Shown piece by piece: positions 53,797 to 62,791 of a stretch of DNA of 64,000 nucleotides. The notes under the pieces are model-generated. The model saw only the letters and a program-made list of their open reading frames with translations. It was not told the origin of the DNA and made no database searches. The stretch is from DASYPQ01 sp036006425. Lineage in GTDB: Bacteria > Planctomycetota > UBA1135 > GCA-002686595. Made by a program: the position numbers and the translations under genes. Location of the stretch: NCBI GenBank assembly GCA_036006425.1, contig DASYPQ010000022.1, positions 434,001 through 498,000 of the forward strand. Direction: 5' to 3'. Every line of letters starts with the position of its first letter. Within the stretch, counting starts at the first letter, position 1.

Positions 53797-56262
53797 ATGA
53801 AGCTGCAATCGCATCATCCCGTCGTGGCAGCGGCCCTCGCGCCGCTCTGCCTCGTTTCCCTACTCGCGACACCGTCCGCGGCGCAGGAGCGCACGCCCGG
53901 ACAGTTGCCCGCCTCCGCGGACGTCAAGACTCCCGCCGAGCCGAGCCAGGTCTCCGGCACGGCGCCGGCGCGGCCGCAGATCGAACGCGGTGCGGCGCCG
54001 ACCCCGGTGAAGCTCCCCGCCGAAGCGTCGATCCGGAGCGCCGGTTCGCGTGCGATCGACCACAGCGTGATGCAGTACGCCACGACGCGCGAAGGCACGC
54101 TGTGGGCGCGCGGCGCGCGGTACAAGGCGAGATTCGACACGGCCGGGGTGTCGTACATCCCGGCGCTCGGCAAGCGTCAGGCCCACGACGTGCCGCACGC
54201 GCTGTCGCCCGATTCCGTCACCGTCGGCGGCGAGGCGCTCGGTTTCGAGCGCACCGTTTCGGCCGTGCGCGTCGGCGACCGCGTCGAGATCGACCGCGGC
54301 GCGTTCGTCGAAGCCTACGACCTCGCTCCGGAATCGGTCGAGCAGACCCTGATCTTCTCCTCGCTGCCGCGGACGGGCGATCTCGTGGTGCACATCCCCG
54401 TCGCGAGCGAATTCGGCGGCGTCGCGTGCGCCGACGGACTCGAGTTCCGCGGCGAGCTCGGCCGCGTCACCTACGGTCGCGCGACGGCCATCGACGCCGC
54501 CGGCCGGCGGACCTCCGCGGCGACGGCGCTCGAGAACGGCGCGATCACGATCCACGTCGACTCGGAGTTCCTGCGCATCGCCTCGATGCCTCTCACGATC
54601 GATCCGGTCGTGAGCTCGTTCCCGATCGACAACACGTCGTCGGACAACTACTGGGCCGACACCGCGTACGACAAGGCGAGCCACCGCTGGCTCGTCGTCT
54701 ACGAGGAGTGGTACTCGGCTTCGGACCGCGACGTCTTCTACTCGTGGCTCAACGACTCCGGCCCGATCGGCGTGGGCGCGTACCTCGATCTCAGCGGGGA
54801 TTCGTGGGACAGCGTGCACTGCGCGAACAACGCTGCCGCGCAGCAGTTCCTCGTCGTGGCCTCGGTCACGTCGGGTCTGCAGCACTACGTGCTCGGCAGC
54901 ACGATCTACGCCTCGGGCACCTCCGGGACGCAGACCGTGATCACCGGGACCGAAGCCGGAACGATCCGAAACTGCGTGGTCGGCGGCGATCCCTACACCG
55001 GAGGCCAAGGGCCGTCCTACTACTGCGTCGCCTACGAGCGCCAGTACTCGGACACCGACTGGGACATCCTCGTCCGCTGCGTCGCATCGGACGGATCGCT
55101 CGTCGGATCGGGTCCGAACTACCTCTCCAACTCGGCCGGCACGATCGACGTCGGACCGGCGATCTCGAAGTCCGACGGCACGCACGACTGGATGGTCGTG
55201 TGGCAGCGCAACAACGGCTACATGAACGACGCGGACGTGTGGGGCGGAATCGTCCACTGGGACGGCACCACCTTCGCCTTCCCGTTCCAGATCTCCGCGT
55301 GGTTCCAGCCCGAGTGGCAGGTCGCCGTCTCGAGCCCGCTCGACGGCTCGATGAACTACCTCGCGACCTGGCAAGACACGGACGGCGGGGACCACGACAT
55401 CATCATGGCGCTCCTCGATGGCTCGACGGTCGTCGACGAACGAGACCTCAACCTGATGGAGGGAGCCAATTACGCGAACGACCAGATGGAATCCTCCGTC
55501 GACTCGGACGGCGACCACTTCCTCGTCACCTACGTGGAAGCCTGGGGCAGCTACGACATCTTCGCGAGCGACGTGTTCGTCGCCGCCGGAACGCTGGGTC
55601 TCGCGCAACCGCACGTGGCGATCGACGTGGACTGGACCTCGGACCGGAGCCCGCGCGTCACCTCCGCGTTCTCCGGTGGAGCGACGGATCCCGCGCGGAA
55701 GCACCGGTATCTCGCCGCGTGGAACGCCACCCCCGCGGGCGGCGGACCGGCCGACGTCCTGGGAGCGTTCTTCGACACCGTCCCGGGCGGCACGATGTCC
55801 TCCTTCTGCTTCGGTGACGGATCCAGCGTGACCTGCCCGTGCGCGAACAACGGCGCGAGCGGCCACGGCTGCGCGAACTCCGTCAATGCGGCCGGCGCGC
55901 TGCTGACCGCGACGGGCTACGCGTCGACCGTGAACGACTCGTTCGTGATGAACGCGAGCGGCATGCCGTCGACGGCGTTCTGCATCTTCCTCCAGGGCAC
56001 GAGCTCGAGCAGTGTCTTCCAATACGGCGACGGGCTGCGTTGCGCAGGCGGATCGCTGATCCGCATCGGCCAGAAGCACGCCTCGAACGGAATGGCCACC
56101 TATCCCCAGACCGGCGACCAGCCGGTGGACCTCCGCGGCAGCGTTCCGATCTACGGCGCGCAGCGCGCGTACCAAGTCTGGTACCGCAACCCGACTCCCG
56201 GGTTCTGCACTGCGGAGACCTACAACATCACGAACGGCGTGCTCGTCACCTGGGCTCCCTGA
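53797..56262 (+). CDS. Large secreted protein with Cys-rich C-terminal domain
   Basis: The protein has 821 residues with a signal peptide ending LLATPSAAQ near residue 29. The middle is a beta-rich region with repeats such as SHRWLVVYEEWYSASDRDVF and RQYSDTDWDILVRC-type blades, perhaps an open propeller. The last roughly 160 residues form the Cys-rich domain seen also in the genes at 23972 and 60912. It has CPCANNGASGHGCANSVNA, FQYGDGLRCAGG, YQVWYRNPTPGFC and ITNGVLVTW. A short hairpin follows the stop. Function is unknown; a surface or matrix role is likely. Confidence 0.82.
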   Translation: MKLQSHHPVVAAALAPLCLVSLLATPSAAQERTPGQLPASADVKTPAEPSQVSGTAPARPQIERGAAPTPVKLPAEASIRSAGSRAIDHSVMQYATTREGTLWARGARYKARFDTAGVSYIPALGKRQAHDVPHALSPDSVTVGGEALGFERTVSAVRVGDRVEIDRGAFVEAYDLAPESVEQTLIFSSLPRTGDLVVHIPVASEFGGVACADGLEFRGELGRVTYGRATAIDAAGRRTSAATALENGAITIHVDSEFLRIASMPLTIDPVVSSFPIDNTSSDNYWADTAYDKASHRWLVVYEEWYSASDRDVFYSWLNDSGPIGVGAYLDLSGDSWDSVHCANNAAAQQFLVVASVTSGLQHYVLGSTIYASGTSGTQTVITGTEAGTIRNCVVGGDPYTGGQGPSYYCVAYERQYSDTDWDILVRCVASDGSLVGSGPNYLSNSAGTIDVGPAISKSDGTHDWMVVWQRNNGYMNDADVWGGIVHWDGTTFAFPFQISAWFQPEWQVAVSSPLDGSMNYLATWQDTDGGDHDIIMALLDGSTVVDERDLNLMEGANYANDQMESSVDSDGDHFLVTYVEAWGSYDIFASDVFVAAGTLGLAQPHVAIDVDWTSDRSPRVTSAFSGGATDPARKHRYLAAWNATPAGGGPADVLGAFFDTVPGGTMSSFCFGDGSSVTCPCANNGASGHGCANSVNAAGALLTATGYASTVNDSFVMNASGMPSTAFCIFLQGTSSSSVFQYGDGLRCAGGSLIRIGQKHASNGMATYPQTGDQPVDLRGSVPIYGAQRAYQVWYRNPTPGFCTAETYNITNGVLVTWAP

Positions 56263-56289
56263 GCCCCTGATCCGAGCGGAACTTTCCAT

Positions 56290-56323
56290 GCGCCGCGCGC
56301 GGGAGCGATCCTGCGCGCGGCGC
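56290..56323 (+). terminator. Putative intrinsic terminator after the secreted protein gene
   Basis: An 11-base perfect stem (GCGCCGCGCGC) with a 12-base interior that can pair partly lies 28 bases past the stop codon. It is followed by CGTTTCG, a weak T run. Confidence 0.5.
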
Positions 56324-56349
56324 CGTTTCGCGCGCTAGGCTCATCAGCG

Positions 56350-57198
56350 ATGCACGCCGAGCGCCCGAGCCAGACCGCGTCGCTCGTCGCGCTGGCGCGC
56401 GCCCTCGCGCACGACGGCTTCACGACGGCGCAGGGCTTCTCGGACCCGGTCGCGCGCTCGCTGCTCTCGCGCGGCTGGACGATCGCCTACCGGATGATCG
56501 CGCGCGGACTGCGGCGGGCCAATCCCGACGGACGCGCGAAGGCGCTCGCGCAACTCGACGTGCTGCCGCTGCGAGTGCTCGCGATCGACGCGGAGCTCGC
56601 CGAAGCGGTCGCCGCCGGCTGTCGGCAGCTCGTGATCCTCGGCGCCGGCCTCGACACGCGCGTGTACCGCATCGATGCGCTCGCCGGTGTCGACGTGTTC
56701 GAGGTCGATCACCCGGCGACGCAGCAGCCGAAGCGCCGCCTGACCGCCGCGCTGAAGCCGCTCGCGCGCTCGCTGACGTACGTGACGGTCGATTTCGAGC
56801 GCGACGATCTCGCCGAGCGCCTGCGCGAGGCCGGTCACGCCGCCGGGCGGCCGACGGTGTGGATCTGGGAGGGCGTCGTCATGTACCTGACCGAGGCCGC
56901 GCTGCGCTCGTCGCTCGACGCGGTCGCGGCCGCCTCGGCGCCCGGGAGCGTCCTCGTCGTGCACTACCACCTCCCCGGTGCGGAGAAGCGCAAGATGACG
57001 TGGCTGCTGCGATTCTGGCGCGAGCCGCAGATCGGCCTGCGCACCCGTGAAACGATGCACGCGGAGCTGCGACGCGTCGGTTTCGAGATCGTGCGCGACT
57101 CGACGCCCGAGGAATGGGTCGCGCTTTTTCACGCCTCTCCGCTCGCCGGCCAGATCGCGCGCATCACTCGACTCGCTGTCGTGCGGAAGCCCGAGTAG
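56350..57198 (+). CDS. LCM/TIGR00027-type SAM-dependent methyltransferase
   Basis: The protein has 282 residues. The SAM-binding part is QLVILGAGLDTRVYRIDAL with VFEVDHPATQQPKRRL, the hallmark of the leucine carboxyl methyltransferase-like family. WIWEGVVMYLTEAALRSSLD follows as the catalytic surroundings. Bacterial members often act on polyketides, peptides or carboxylates. No partner biosynthetic gene is nearby, so the substrate is open. It is 14 bases ahead of a membrane-anchored hypothetical gene. Confidence 0.87.
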   Translation: MHAERPSQTASLVALARALAHDGFTTAQGFSDPVARSLLSRGWTIAYRMIARGLRRANPDGRAKALAQLDVLPLRVLAIDAELAEAVAAGCRQLVILGAGLDTRVYRIDALAGVDVFEVDHPATQQPKRRLTAALKPLARSLTYVTVDFERDDLAERLREAGHAAGRPTVWIWEGVVMYLTEAALRSSLDAVAAASAPGSVLVVHYHLPGAEKRKMTWLLRFWREPQIGLRTRETMHAELRRVGFEIVRDSTPEEWVALFHASPLAGQIARITRLAVVRKPE

Positions 57199-57212
57199 CA
57201 TTCTTCACGGAC

Positions 57213-57896
57213 ATGCGCGCTTCCTCGGCCACGGTGATCGGTTCGGCGGCGCTCGTCCTCGTCGGCTGCGCGGCCGGGATCTTCCTCGGACGATGGATCG
57301 CCGTGCCGTCGGTGGAGCACGAAACCCAGGCACCTCCGGACTCCTCGGCCGAGATCGCCGAGCTCCGGCGGTCGATCGCGGAGGAGCTTCAGAGTCTGCG
57401 GCAGCAGCTGCAGGTCGAACGCGTCGAGCCCAAGGAGCCGGGCACGCGCGAACCCGCGGTCGCGGGCCGCGGCGACTTGGATCGACTGACGGCCGCGGTC
57501 GACAGGCTGAACGCGATCCTCGAGTCGAACCAGCCGCGCGCGGAACCGGTCGCGCGGAGTCGATTCATCTACAACCAGGCCGGGAAAGGGCTCGGCTACG
57601 CGTCGATCGATGCGATGTGGCTCCGCATCCAGGACAAGGTCGTCGACGCCGATCCGGCGGCGCGCGCCGCCCTCGATCGAGAGCTCAGCATCGCCCACAT
57701 GCTGTGGTCGCGGGATGAGGTCCTGAATCGCTACGGCGGCCCTTCGCGCCTGGAAGGAACGCCTGCCAAGGGAGTGCGCCTCTTCTACGACTCGATGGCG
57801 ACACCCGGGACGTCGATCGGTTTCGAGACGACGGACGGTCTCGTCGTCTCCGTGTTCTACTCCGCGCCTCGCCCGAACGCGCAGGCGAGGCGCTGA
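57213..57896 (+). CDS. Membrane-anchored hypothetical protein
   Basis: The protein has 227 residues from the ATG at 57213. An N-terminal helix (ATVIGSAALVLVGCAAGIFL) may be an anchor or a lipoprotein signal with Cys near residue 16. A charged coiled-coil stretch (SAEIAELRRSIAEELQSLRQ) follows. Then comes a compact domain with ASIDAMWLRIQDKV and DEVLNRYGGPSRLEGTPAKG. The last part resembles small secreted domains that recognise ligands, but I cannot name a family. It probably shares a transcript with the methyltransferase gene. Confidence 0.6.
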   Translation: MRASSATVIGSAALVLVGCAAGIFLGRWIAVPSVEHETQAPPDSSAEIAELRRSIAEELQSLRQQLQVERVEPKEPGTREPAVAGRGDLDRLTAAVDRLNAILESNQPRAEPVARSRFIYNQAGKGLGYASIDAMWLRIQDKVVDADPAARAALDRELSIAHMLWSRDEVLNRYGGPSRLEGTPAKGVRLFYDSMATPGTSIGFETTDGLVVSVFYSAPRPNAQARR

Positions 57897-57906
57897 CCCT
57901 CCGCTC

Positions 57907-58425
57907 TCAATCGCGCCTGGCGGTCAACGCGCGATCGAGGGAACCTCGGCCGCCGCCCTGGACGAGCAGCACGGCGACGAGTCCGAGCGCGAGCAGGTGG
58001 TACTCGAAGCCCTCGCCCGGCTGCGCGCCGGTCCAGTTCATGAAGAATCCCTGGGAGGCGTGCACGGTGGCGATCGCACCGATCATGATCGCGCCGATGC
58101 CGAGTGCGGCGAAGCGCGTCGCGAAGCCCACGAGGAGGAAGAGAGGCGCGAGGAGCTCGATGAGCATGACGCTGACCGCGAGAGGCGCCGGCATTCCCAT
58201 CTTCTGCGTGAAGAATCCCAGCGTGCCGGAGAAGCCGTAGCCTCCGAACCAGCCGAGGACCTTCTGCGCGCCGTGCGGGAACATCACGACCGCGAGCGCG
58301 GAGCGCGCGAGCGTGCCGGACCACTGGTCGGAGGTCGAGAGCGCGCGACGGAGCAGCGAAACGCGCTCGCCGGAAATTGATTGACTAGTCAAGTTTTGCG
58401 TCGAAACGGAGGTCGTGGCGGACAT
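57907..58425 (-). CDS. DoxX-family membrane protein
   Basis: The protein has 172 residues with a GGAAAGGA site upstream of the ATG at 58425. The fold has four membrane helices, with LARSALAVVMFPHGAQKVLG at the first and MLIELLAPLFLLVGFATRF at a later one, both family hallmarks. DoxX proteins often combine with thiol redox partners under oxidative stress. The gene lies 19 bases after the MarR gene and would be co-transcribed. The 12-base palindrome TTGACTAGTCAA lies inside codons 12-15, an unusual spot for an operator. Confidence 0.88.
   Translation of the reverse strand: MSATTSVSTQNLTSQSISGERVSLLRRALSTSDQWSGTLARSALAVVMFPHGAQKVLGWFGGYGFSGTLGFFTQKMGMPAPLAVSVMLIELLAPLFLLVGFATRFAALGIGAIMIGAIATVHASQGFFMNWTGAQPGEGFEYHLLALGLVAVLLVQGGGRGSLDRALTARRD
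58381..58392. promoter_or_regulatory. MarR-type operator palindrome inside doxX
   Basis: TTGACTAGTCAA is a perfect 12-base palindrome, identical to the copy at the marR promoter 572 bases away. Two exact copies of this AT-rich sequence in a GC-rich region argue against chance. Confidence 0.7.
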
Positions 58426-58444
58426 GGGAGCATTCCTTTCCGGG

Positions 58445-58927
58445 CTAGGGTTGATGGATGCGGACCTTGTTCAGGAGGCGAATGAACGTCGCCACCTCGT
58501 TCTCGTTGAGACAGCCGAGCGCGTCCTCGTCGATCTGGTTCAGCACGGCGTCGAGCGCCTTGAGCTTCGCGAGCCCGCGCGGCGTGATGCGGCAGAAGAC
58601 CTGACGCCGGTCGCCCGCGGAGCGGTTGCGCCCGACGAGACCCTTCGCCTCGAGCCGCGCGATCAGGCGCGTGATCCCGGGCGCGTTCTCGATCATGCGC
58701 TCGACGATCGAGAGCGTGGGAAGACCCTCCGCGCCGGCGCCGCGGAGGATGCGCAGGACGTTGTACTGCTGGGCGGTGACCTCGCCGCGGCTCTCGACGA
58801 GCTGCGCGAAGCGCCAACGGACCGTCTCGGCGGCCAGGACGAGCGCGAGGAGCCCCTCCTGGCGCTTCGAGGCGAAGGGTTTCGTCTGGCGGATGGCTTC
58901 GGCGACGGTCGGGGCCTTGGCGTCCAT
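58445..58927 (-). CDS. MarR-family transcriptional regulator
   Basis: The protein has 160 residues. The winged helix-turn-helix is visible as VTAQQYNVLRILRGAG, LSIVERMIENAPGITRLIARLEAKGLVGR and the wing GDRRQVFCRITPRGLAKL. Dimerisation helices flank it. It is probably a repressor released by a ligand or an oxidant, as usual for MarR-DoxX pairs. Its promoter overlaps the palindrome at 58953, so autoregulation is likely. The expected transcript begins within a few bases of the ATG, so the message may be leaderless. Confidence 0.92.
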   Translation of the reverse strand: MDAKAPTVAEAIRQTKPFASKRQEGLLALVLAAETVRWRFAQLVESRGEVTAQQYNVLRILRGAGAEGLPTLSIVERMIENAPGITRLIARLEAKGLVGRNRSAGDRRQVFCRITPRGLAKLKALDAVLNQIDEDALGCLNENEVATFIRLLNKVRIHQP

Positions 58928-58935
58928 GGTGCGGA

Positions 58936-58964
58936 AGGATAGCTGCCGATAGTTGACTAGTCAA
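58936..58964 (-). promoter_or_regulatory. Sigma-70-type promoter of marR overlapped by the operator
   Basis: On the minus strand it reads TTGACT, 17 bases, TATCCT, close to the -35/-10 consensus with ideal spacing. The -35 lies inside the palindrome at 58953-58964. The predicted start is near 58929, about two bases from the ATG. Confidence 0.65.
58953..58964. promoter_or_regulatory. MarR-type operator palindrome at the marR promoter
   Basis: TTGACTAGTCAA is a perfect palindrome identical to the one in doxX. It covers the -35 element of the marR promoter, a typical repressor position, and also lies about 90 bases ahead of the divergent GT-C gene. Confidence 0.75.
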
Positions 58965-59054
58965 GTAAAATCCGACGACGACGACTCGCCTTGCGCCCTG
59001 TCTCGCCGCCGCGTCATGCTGGTGCGGCCGGTCCTAGAGACACCGGAGGGATGG

Positions 59055-60749
59055 ATGCTCGACCCACCCAGGACACCACGTCTCGTTCTCGCCGTCCTCG
59101 GGCTCCTGACGATGGTCGCGCTCGGCGCGCGGCTCGCCGGGCTCCGCACGAGGTTGCCACACCAGCCCGATCCCGATCGCTACATCGTCGCCGAGGCGGC
59201 TTGGCGCGACCGTCCCGCCGACGCGACCACGTCGAGTTTCGAGGGCTACCCGCAGACCATCTATCCGCGTCTCCTCTCCTTCCTCCTCTATCACCTGCCC
59301 GGTCACTCGTTCACGCGCACCCTTCCGCCGGAAGCGCCCCTGGCCGAGCACCTCGCCGCGGCGTCCGAGCCCTTCGTGCGCGGGCGCCTGCTCATCGAGC
59401 TACTCTCCCTCGTCGCGATCCCGGGGACCTACTTCCTCGCGCACCGCTTCCTGGGGGCCTGGACCTCCCTCCTCGCGGCCGCCTTCATGGCCACGAGCCT
59501 CGCCGGTCTCTTCTACTGCGAGCAGGCGCGACCGCACGCTGCGAGCATGGGGCTCTCCCTCCTGGCGATGCTCGCGGTGCTGCGGATCCCGCGCGCCGTC
59601 GACTTGACTGCGTACTCCGTCGCCGGAGTGCTGTGCGCCATCGCCGTCGCGTGCCTCTGGAACGGCGTGTTCGTCTGCCCGGCTCTGCTCGCCGCGCACC
59701 TTCTCGCCCCGCGCCGGCGCTGGATCGGCTTCGCCATCGCGGTCGTCGCGGTGGCAGCCGCAATTCCTCTCTTCTACGGGTTCCTCTTCGAACGGTCTCT
59801 CGTGTCCTCGGATCGAGTCAATCTCGGGTTGAGGCACATCGGGTGGGAGACCTTCAACGGCGCGGGGTTCCGCCAAATCCTGGGGGGCTTCTGGTCCTTC
59901 GACCCCGTGCTCGTCGCCACCGCGGGGGTCGGCATCCTCGCGCTGACTGTGCGCTTTGCCCTAGGAATCAGACCCGCGGCGGAGGTGCAGCGTGAGCTCC
60001 TCGTCGCCGCGACGTATCCGGTGGGTTTCGTGCTCTTCTGGGGCGTGATGGACGCCGTCCCGCCGCGCCTCTCGCAATCGCTTCTGCCCTACGTGGCCGT
60101 TCTGGCCGCGTTCGGGATCCAGAGTCTGCTGCCGCGGCGCGCCCCGGCACTCGCTTCGGTCGCGCTCGCTCTCGCGGCCCTGGCTCTGCCTGCGTTCGCT
60201 TGCGCGCACCTCGTCGCGACGCGCTCCAGGCCGGACACCTTCACCCTCGCCGCGCGGTGGATCGCGTCGAACGTCGACCGCGGTCGCGACGTCGTTTCGA
60301 TCCCGCTCCTCGCCGACCTGCCGATCTTCAGCGAGCGTTCGGCCCTCGAAGAGGTGCCGCCCGCGCTCCGGACTCCGTGGCAGCGCTATCAAGTCCGGTT
60401 GGCGCCGGAGCCTCCCGTCCCGGGGTTCCACCTCCGCACGGTCTGCTCCCGGGAGATCCTCGCCGATCGCCGCGTGGATCCGGACGAGGTCGCGGCGCTG
60501 CTCGCGACGGAGCGACCGGCCTACGTGCTCGTCGTCGTCCACGCCGATTCCGGGAACGTGTGGGACCTCACGCGCGAGGTCGTGCGCGGAAATGGAAACG
60601 TTCTCGCGGCGAGCTTCGCGCCCAGCGCCTCCGCGTCGGAAGACTTGCTCGATCTCGGCTTCGAGAGAGGCGAGCGCGCGCTCCAGAAGGTCCTCGCGAC
60701 GGAACGGCCCGGACCCGACGTCGAGATCTACCGGATGCGCGACCGCTAG
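59055..60749 (+). CDS. GT-C-type membrane glycosyltransferase, ArnT/PMT-like
   Basis: The protein has 564 residues from the ATG at 59055, with GGAGG five bases upstream; the frame extends further upstream without such a site. About ten membrane helices are visible. The first outer loop carries DPDRYIVAEAAW and the pattern ATTSSFEGYPQTIYPR that fit GT-C enzymes, which take sugars from polyprenyl phosphates. The last 180 residues form a soluble domain (AARWIASNVDRGRDVVSIPL). It is divergent from marR and close to its operator. Whether MarR also affects this gene is open. Confidence 0.78.
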   Translation: MLDPPRTPRLVLAVLGLLTMVALGARLAGLRTRLPHQPDPDRYIVAEAAWRDRPADATTSSFEGYPQTIYPRLLSFLLYHLPGHSFTRTLPPEAPLAEHLAAASEPFVRGRLLIELLSLVAIPGTYFLAHRFLGAWTSLLAAAFMATSLAGLFYCEQARPHAASMGLSLLAMLAVLRIPRAVDLTAYSVAGVLCAIAVACLWNGVFVCPALLAAHLLAPRRRWIGFAIAVVAVAAAIPLFYGFLFERSLVSSDRVNLGLRHIGWETFNGAGFRQILGGFWSFDPVLVATAGVGILALTVRFALGIRPAAEVQRELLVAATYPVGFVLFWGVMDAVPPRLSQSLLPYVAVLAAFGIQSLLPRRAPALASVALALAALALPAFACAHLVATRSRPDTFTLAARWIASNVDRGRDVVSIPLLADLPIFSERSALEEVPPALRTPWQRYQVRLAPEPPVPGFHLRTVCSREILADRRVDPDEVAALLATERPAYVLVVVHADSGNVWDLTREVVRGNGNVLAASFAPSASASEDLLDLGFERGERALQKVLATERPGPDVEIYRMRDR

Positions 60750-60911
60750 GAGCCCGATCTGGCTGCCGAACCCCGACGACTCGACGGGCGAGGAAGCGGA
60801 AATCCCACAGATTGCTGTGCGGCGGCGCCCCGACCGTTCAATCTGTCGGCGCGCGAGCTTCCCTTGCGCCTCCGCCGCGAGCATGCGGCTTCAAAACCCC
60901 ACGAGGACGTC

Positions 60912-61490
60912 ATGTCGAACCTCATCCGATCCTTCATCGCGCTCGCAATCCTCGCTGAATGCGCCTCCGCGCAGATCCAGCCGGTCCAGTTCTGTTACCC
61001 GGACACTCCCGGTGTCCACATCTGCCCGTGCAACAACCCGCCGAGCTTTCCGGGGCACGCCGGCTGCAACAACTTCGGCAGCTTCAATGGCACGGGAGGA
61101 GCGATGTTGGACGGGCACGGCGTCGCGTCGCTCCAGAACGACACGCTGTACTTCGAAGCCGACAACGAGAATCACAACGTGTTCAGCCTCCTGCTCGAAT
61201 CCACGAACGCCACGCTCAGCGGCGTCGTGTACGGTGCGGGTGTCCGCTGCGTCACGGCGCCGATCCATCGCGTGTTCGGGCACATCGGCTATCGCCAAGC
61301 CGACGGCGGAGGGACGGTCTACTGGGGTTTGCCCGCCGACCCGCGCATCAGCGTCGACATCGGAGCGTTGAGCGGGCAGACGACCTACTTCCAAGCGTGG
61401 TACCGCGACCCGAACGCGTTCGTCCCCTGCAACATGCTCGGCGCGACGTTCAACGTGACGAACGCGGTGAGCGTGACGTGGTCCCCCTGA
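60912..61490 (+). CDS. Secreted stand-alone Cys-rich domain protein
   Basis: The protein has 192 residues from the ATG at 60912, which has GAGGA upstream. A signal peptide ends AECASAQ near residue 19. The rest is a single copy of the Cys-rich domain: CYPDTPGVHICPCNNP, GHAGCNNFGSFNG, VVYGAGVRCVTAP, YFQAWYRDPN and VTNAVSVTW. This is a free-standing version of the C-terminal domain of the genes at 23972 and 53797, so the module folds on its own. Function is unknown. Confidence 0.8.
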   Translation: MSNLIRSFIALAILAECASAQIQPVQFCYPDTPGVHICPCNNPPSFPGHAGCNNFGSFNGTGGAMLDGHGVASLQNDTLYFEADNENHNVFSLLLESTNATLSGVVYGAGVRCVTAPIHRVFGHIGYRQADGGGTVYWGLPADPRISVDIGALSGQTTYFQAWYRDPNAFVPCNMLGATFNVTNAVSVTWSP

Positions 61491-61525
61491 GGACGCGTCT
61501 CCGGTCGTAGCCTCGATCCCGTCGC

Positions 61526-62791
61526 GTGCACTTCCTCCAGCGCCCCGGTCCTTGGCTCTGGATCCTGCTCGCGGCGGGAATCCTCCTCCGTGCGTTCCTC
61601 GCGTTCGGCACCGAGGGCACCTACGACGTCCTGATCTGGACCGAGCACGCGAGCGGCGTCGCGCGCGACGGTCTCGTCGCCCACTACCGATCCGACGCCA
61701 CCTTCAACCATCCGCCGTTCGTCGGCTGGGCGATGGCGGAGCTGTGGAGGCTCGCGCAGTGGACAGGGTTGCCGTTCCGCGCGCTCTACCGCGCGCTCAC
61801 GGCGGCGATCGACCTCGGCAGCGCGCTCCTGCTGTTGCGCGTGCTCGCGGCGAGTCCCTGGCGCTGGCTCGCCTTCGGACTCTACTGCGTCGCGCCGGCG
61901 GCGCTCGTCTTCTCCGCGCAGCACGGCAACACGGATTCGATCATCGCGTTCGCCCTGCTCGCGTGCTGTCTCGCCGTCGGCGCTGGGCGGCCGATCCTGT
62001 GCGGTGTCGTCATCGGGCTCGCGCTCTGGATCAAGCTCCCGGTGCTCGTCGCGGCGCTCGCGATCTTCTTCGCGCTCCCGACTGGTCGCGATCGCCTGCG
62101 GTGCGGACTCGTCGCGCTGGCGGTCGGCGCCGCGACGTACGTCCCGGCTTTCGTCGCCGCGCCGTCGCTCGTCGGGCAGCGCGTGTTCGGATACCAGGGC
62201 ATCCAGCTCCACACGCTCGGCAAGCCGCCGATCTGGGTGTGGGGTATCAAGAACTTCTGCTTCACGGCTTTCGGTCCGGACACGACGCGCTGGCCGGCGT
62301 GGGCGCTCTGGCGCATCGATCACGCCAACGCGATCGCGATCGCGCTGATCGCGGCCTACGCCTTCCTGCGCCGCCGCGAGAAGAGCGCGCTCGGCCTCGC
62401 GCAGACGATCACGGGCTGCCTCGCGCTCTTCTACGGCTCGATCGAGGCGTGGTCCTTCCAGTACTTCGCCTGGTCCGTCCCCTTCTGGTTCACCCGCGGC
62501 GCGCTCTTCGCGCTGTGCGCGAACGTCTTCGCGGGCGGCTACGTCTACTGCCTGTACGCCCATCTGTGCGACGACTGGCTCCTGCGCGGCGCGTGGGATT
62601 TCGCCGGGCATCGCCAGTGGCCGAGCTGGATCCCGGTCCTGCGCGACGCGGCGCTGCTGACCTTCCTCGTCTTCGGCATCGCCTGGTTCGCGCTCGCCGT
62701 GCGAGCGGAGTTCCGCGCCCGGCGCTCAGTAGACGAAGGGGACGAAGCGCTTGCGGCTGGCGAGAAACCGAGCGTACGGGGCCCCGAGTGA
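61526..62791 (+). CDS. GT-C-like membrane glycosyltransferase
   Basis: The protein has 421 residues from a GTG at 61526. About ten membrane helices can be traced. The first loop has FGTEGTYDVLIWTEHASGVA and the pattern FNHPPFVGWAMAEL, and a later one HGNTDSIIAFALLACC, both typical of polyprenyl-phosphate-sugar-using GT-C enzymes. The soluble part is small. The last 66 bases overlap the convergent methyltransferase-like gene. The substrate is unknown, but it probably modifies a lipid or exported glycan together with the GT-C enzyme at 59055. Confidence 0.8.
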   Translation: MHFLQRPGPWLWILLAAGILLRAFLAFGTEGTYDVLIWTEHASGVARDGLVAHYRSDATFNHPPFVGWAMAELWRLAQWTGLPFRALYRALTAAIDLGSALLLLRVLAASPWRWLAFGLYCVAPAALVFSAQHGNTDSIIAFALLACCLAVGAGRPILCGVVIGLALWIKLPVLVAALAIFFALPTGRDRLRCGLVALAVGAATYVPAFVAAPSLVGQRVFGYQGIQLHTLGKPPIWVWGIKNFCFTAFGPDTTRWPAWALWRIDHANAIAIALIAAYAFLRRREKSALGLAQTITGCLALFYGSIEAWSFQYFAWSVPFWFTRGALFALCANVFAGGYVYCLYAHLCDDWLLRGAWDFAGHRQWPSWIPVLRDAALLTFLVFGIAWFALAVRAEFRARRSVDEGDEALAAGEKPSVRGPE

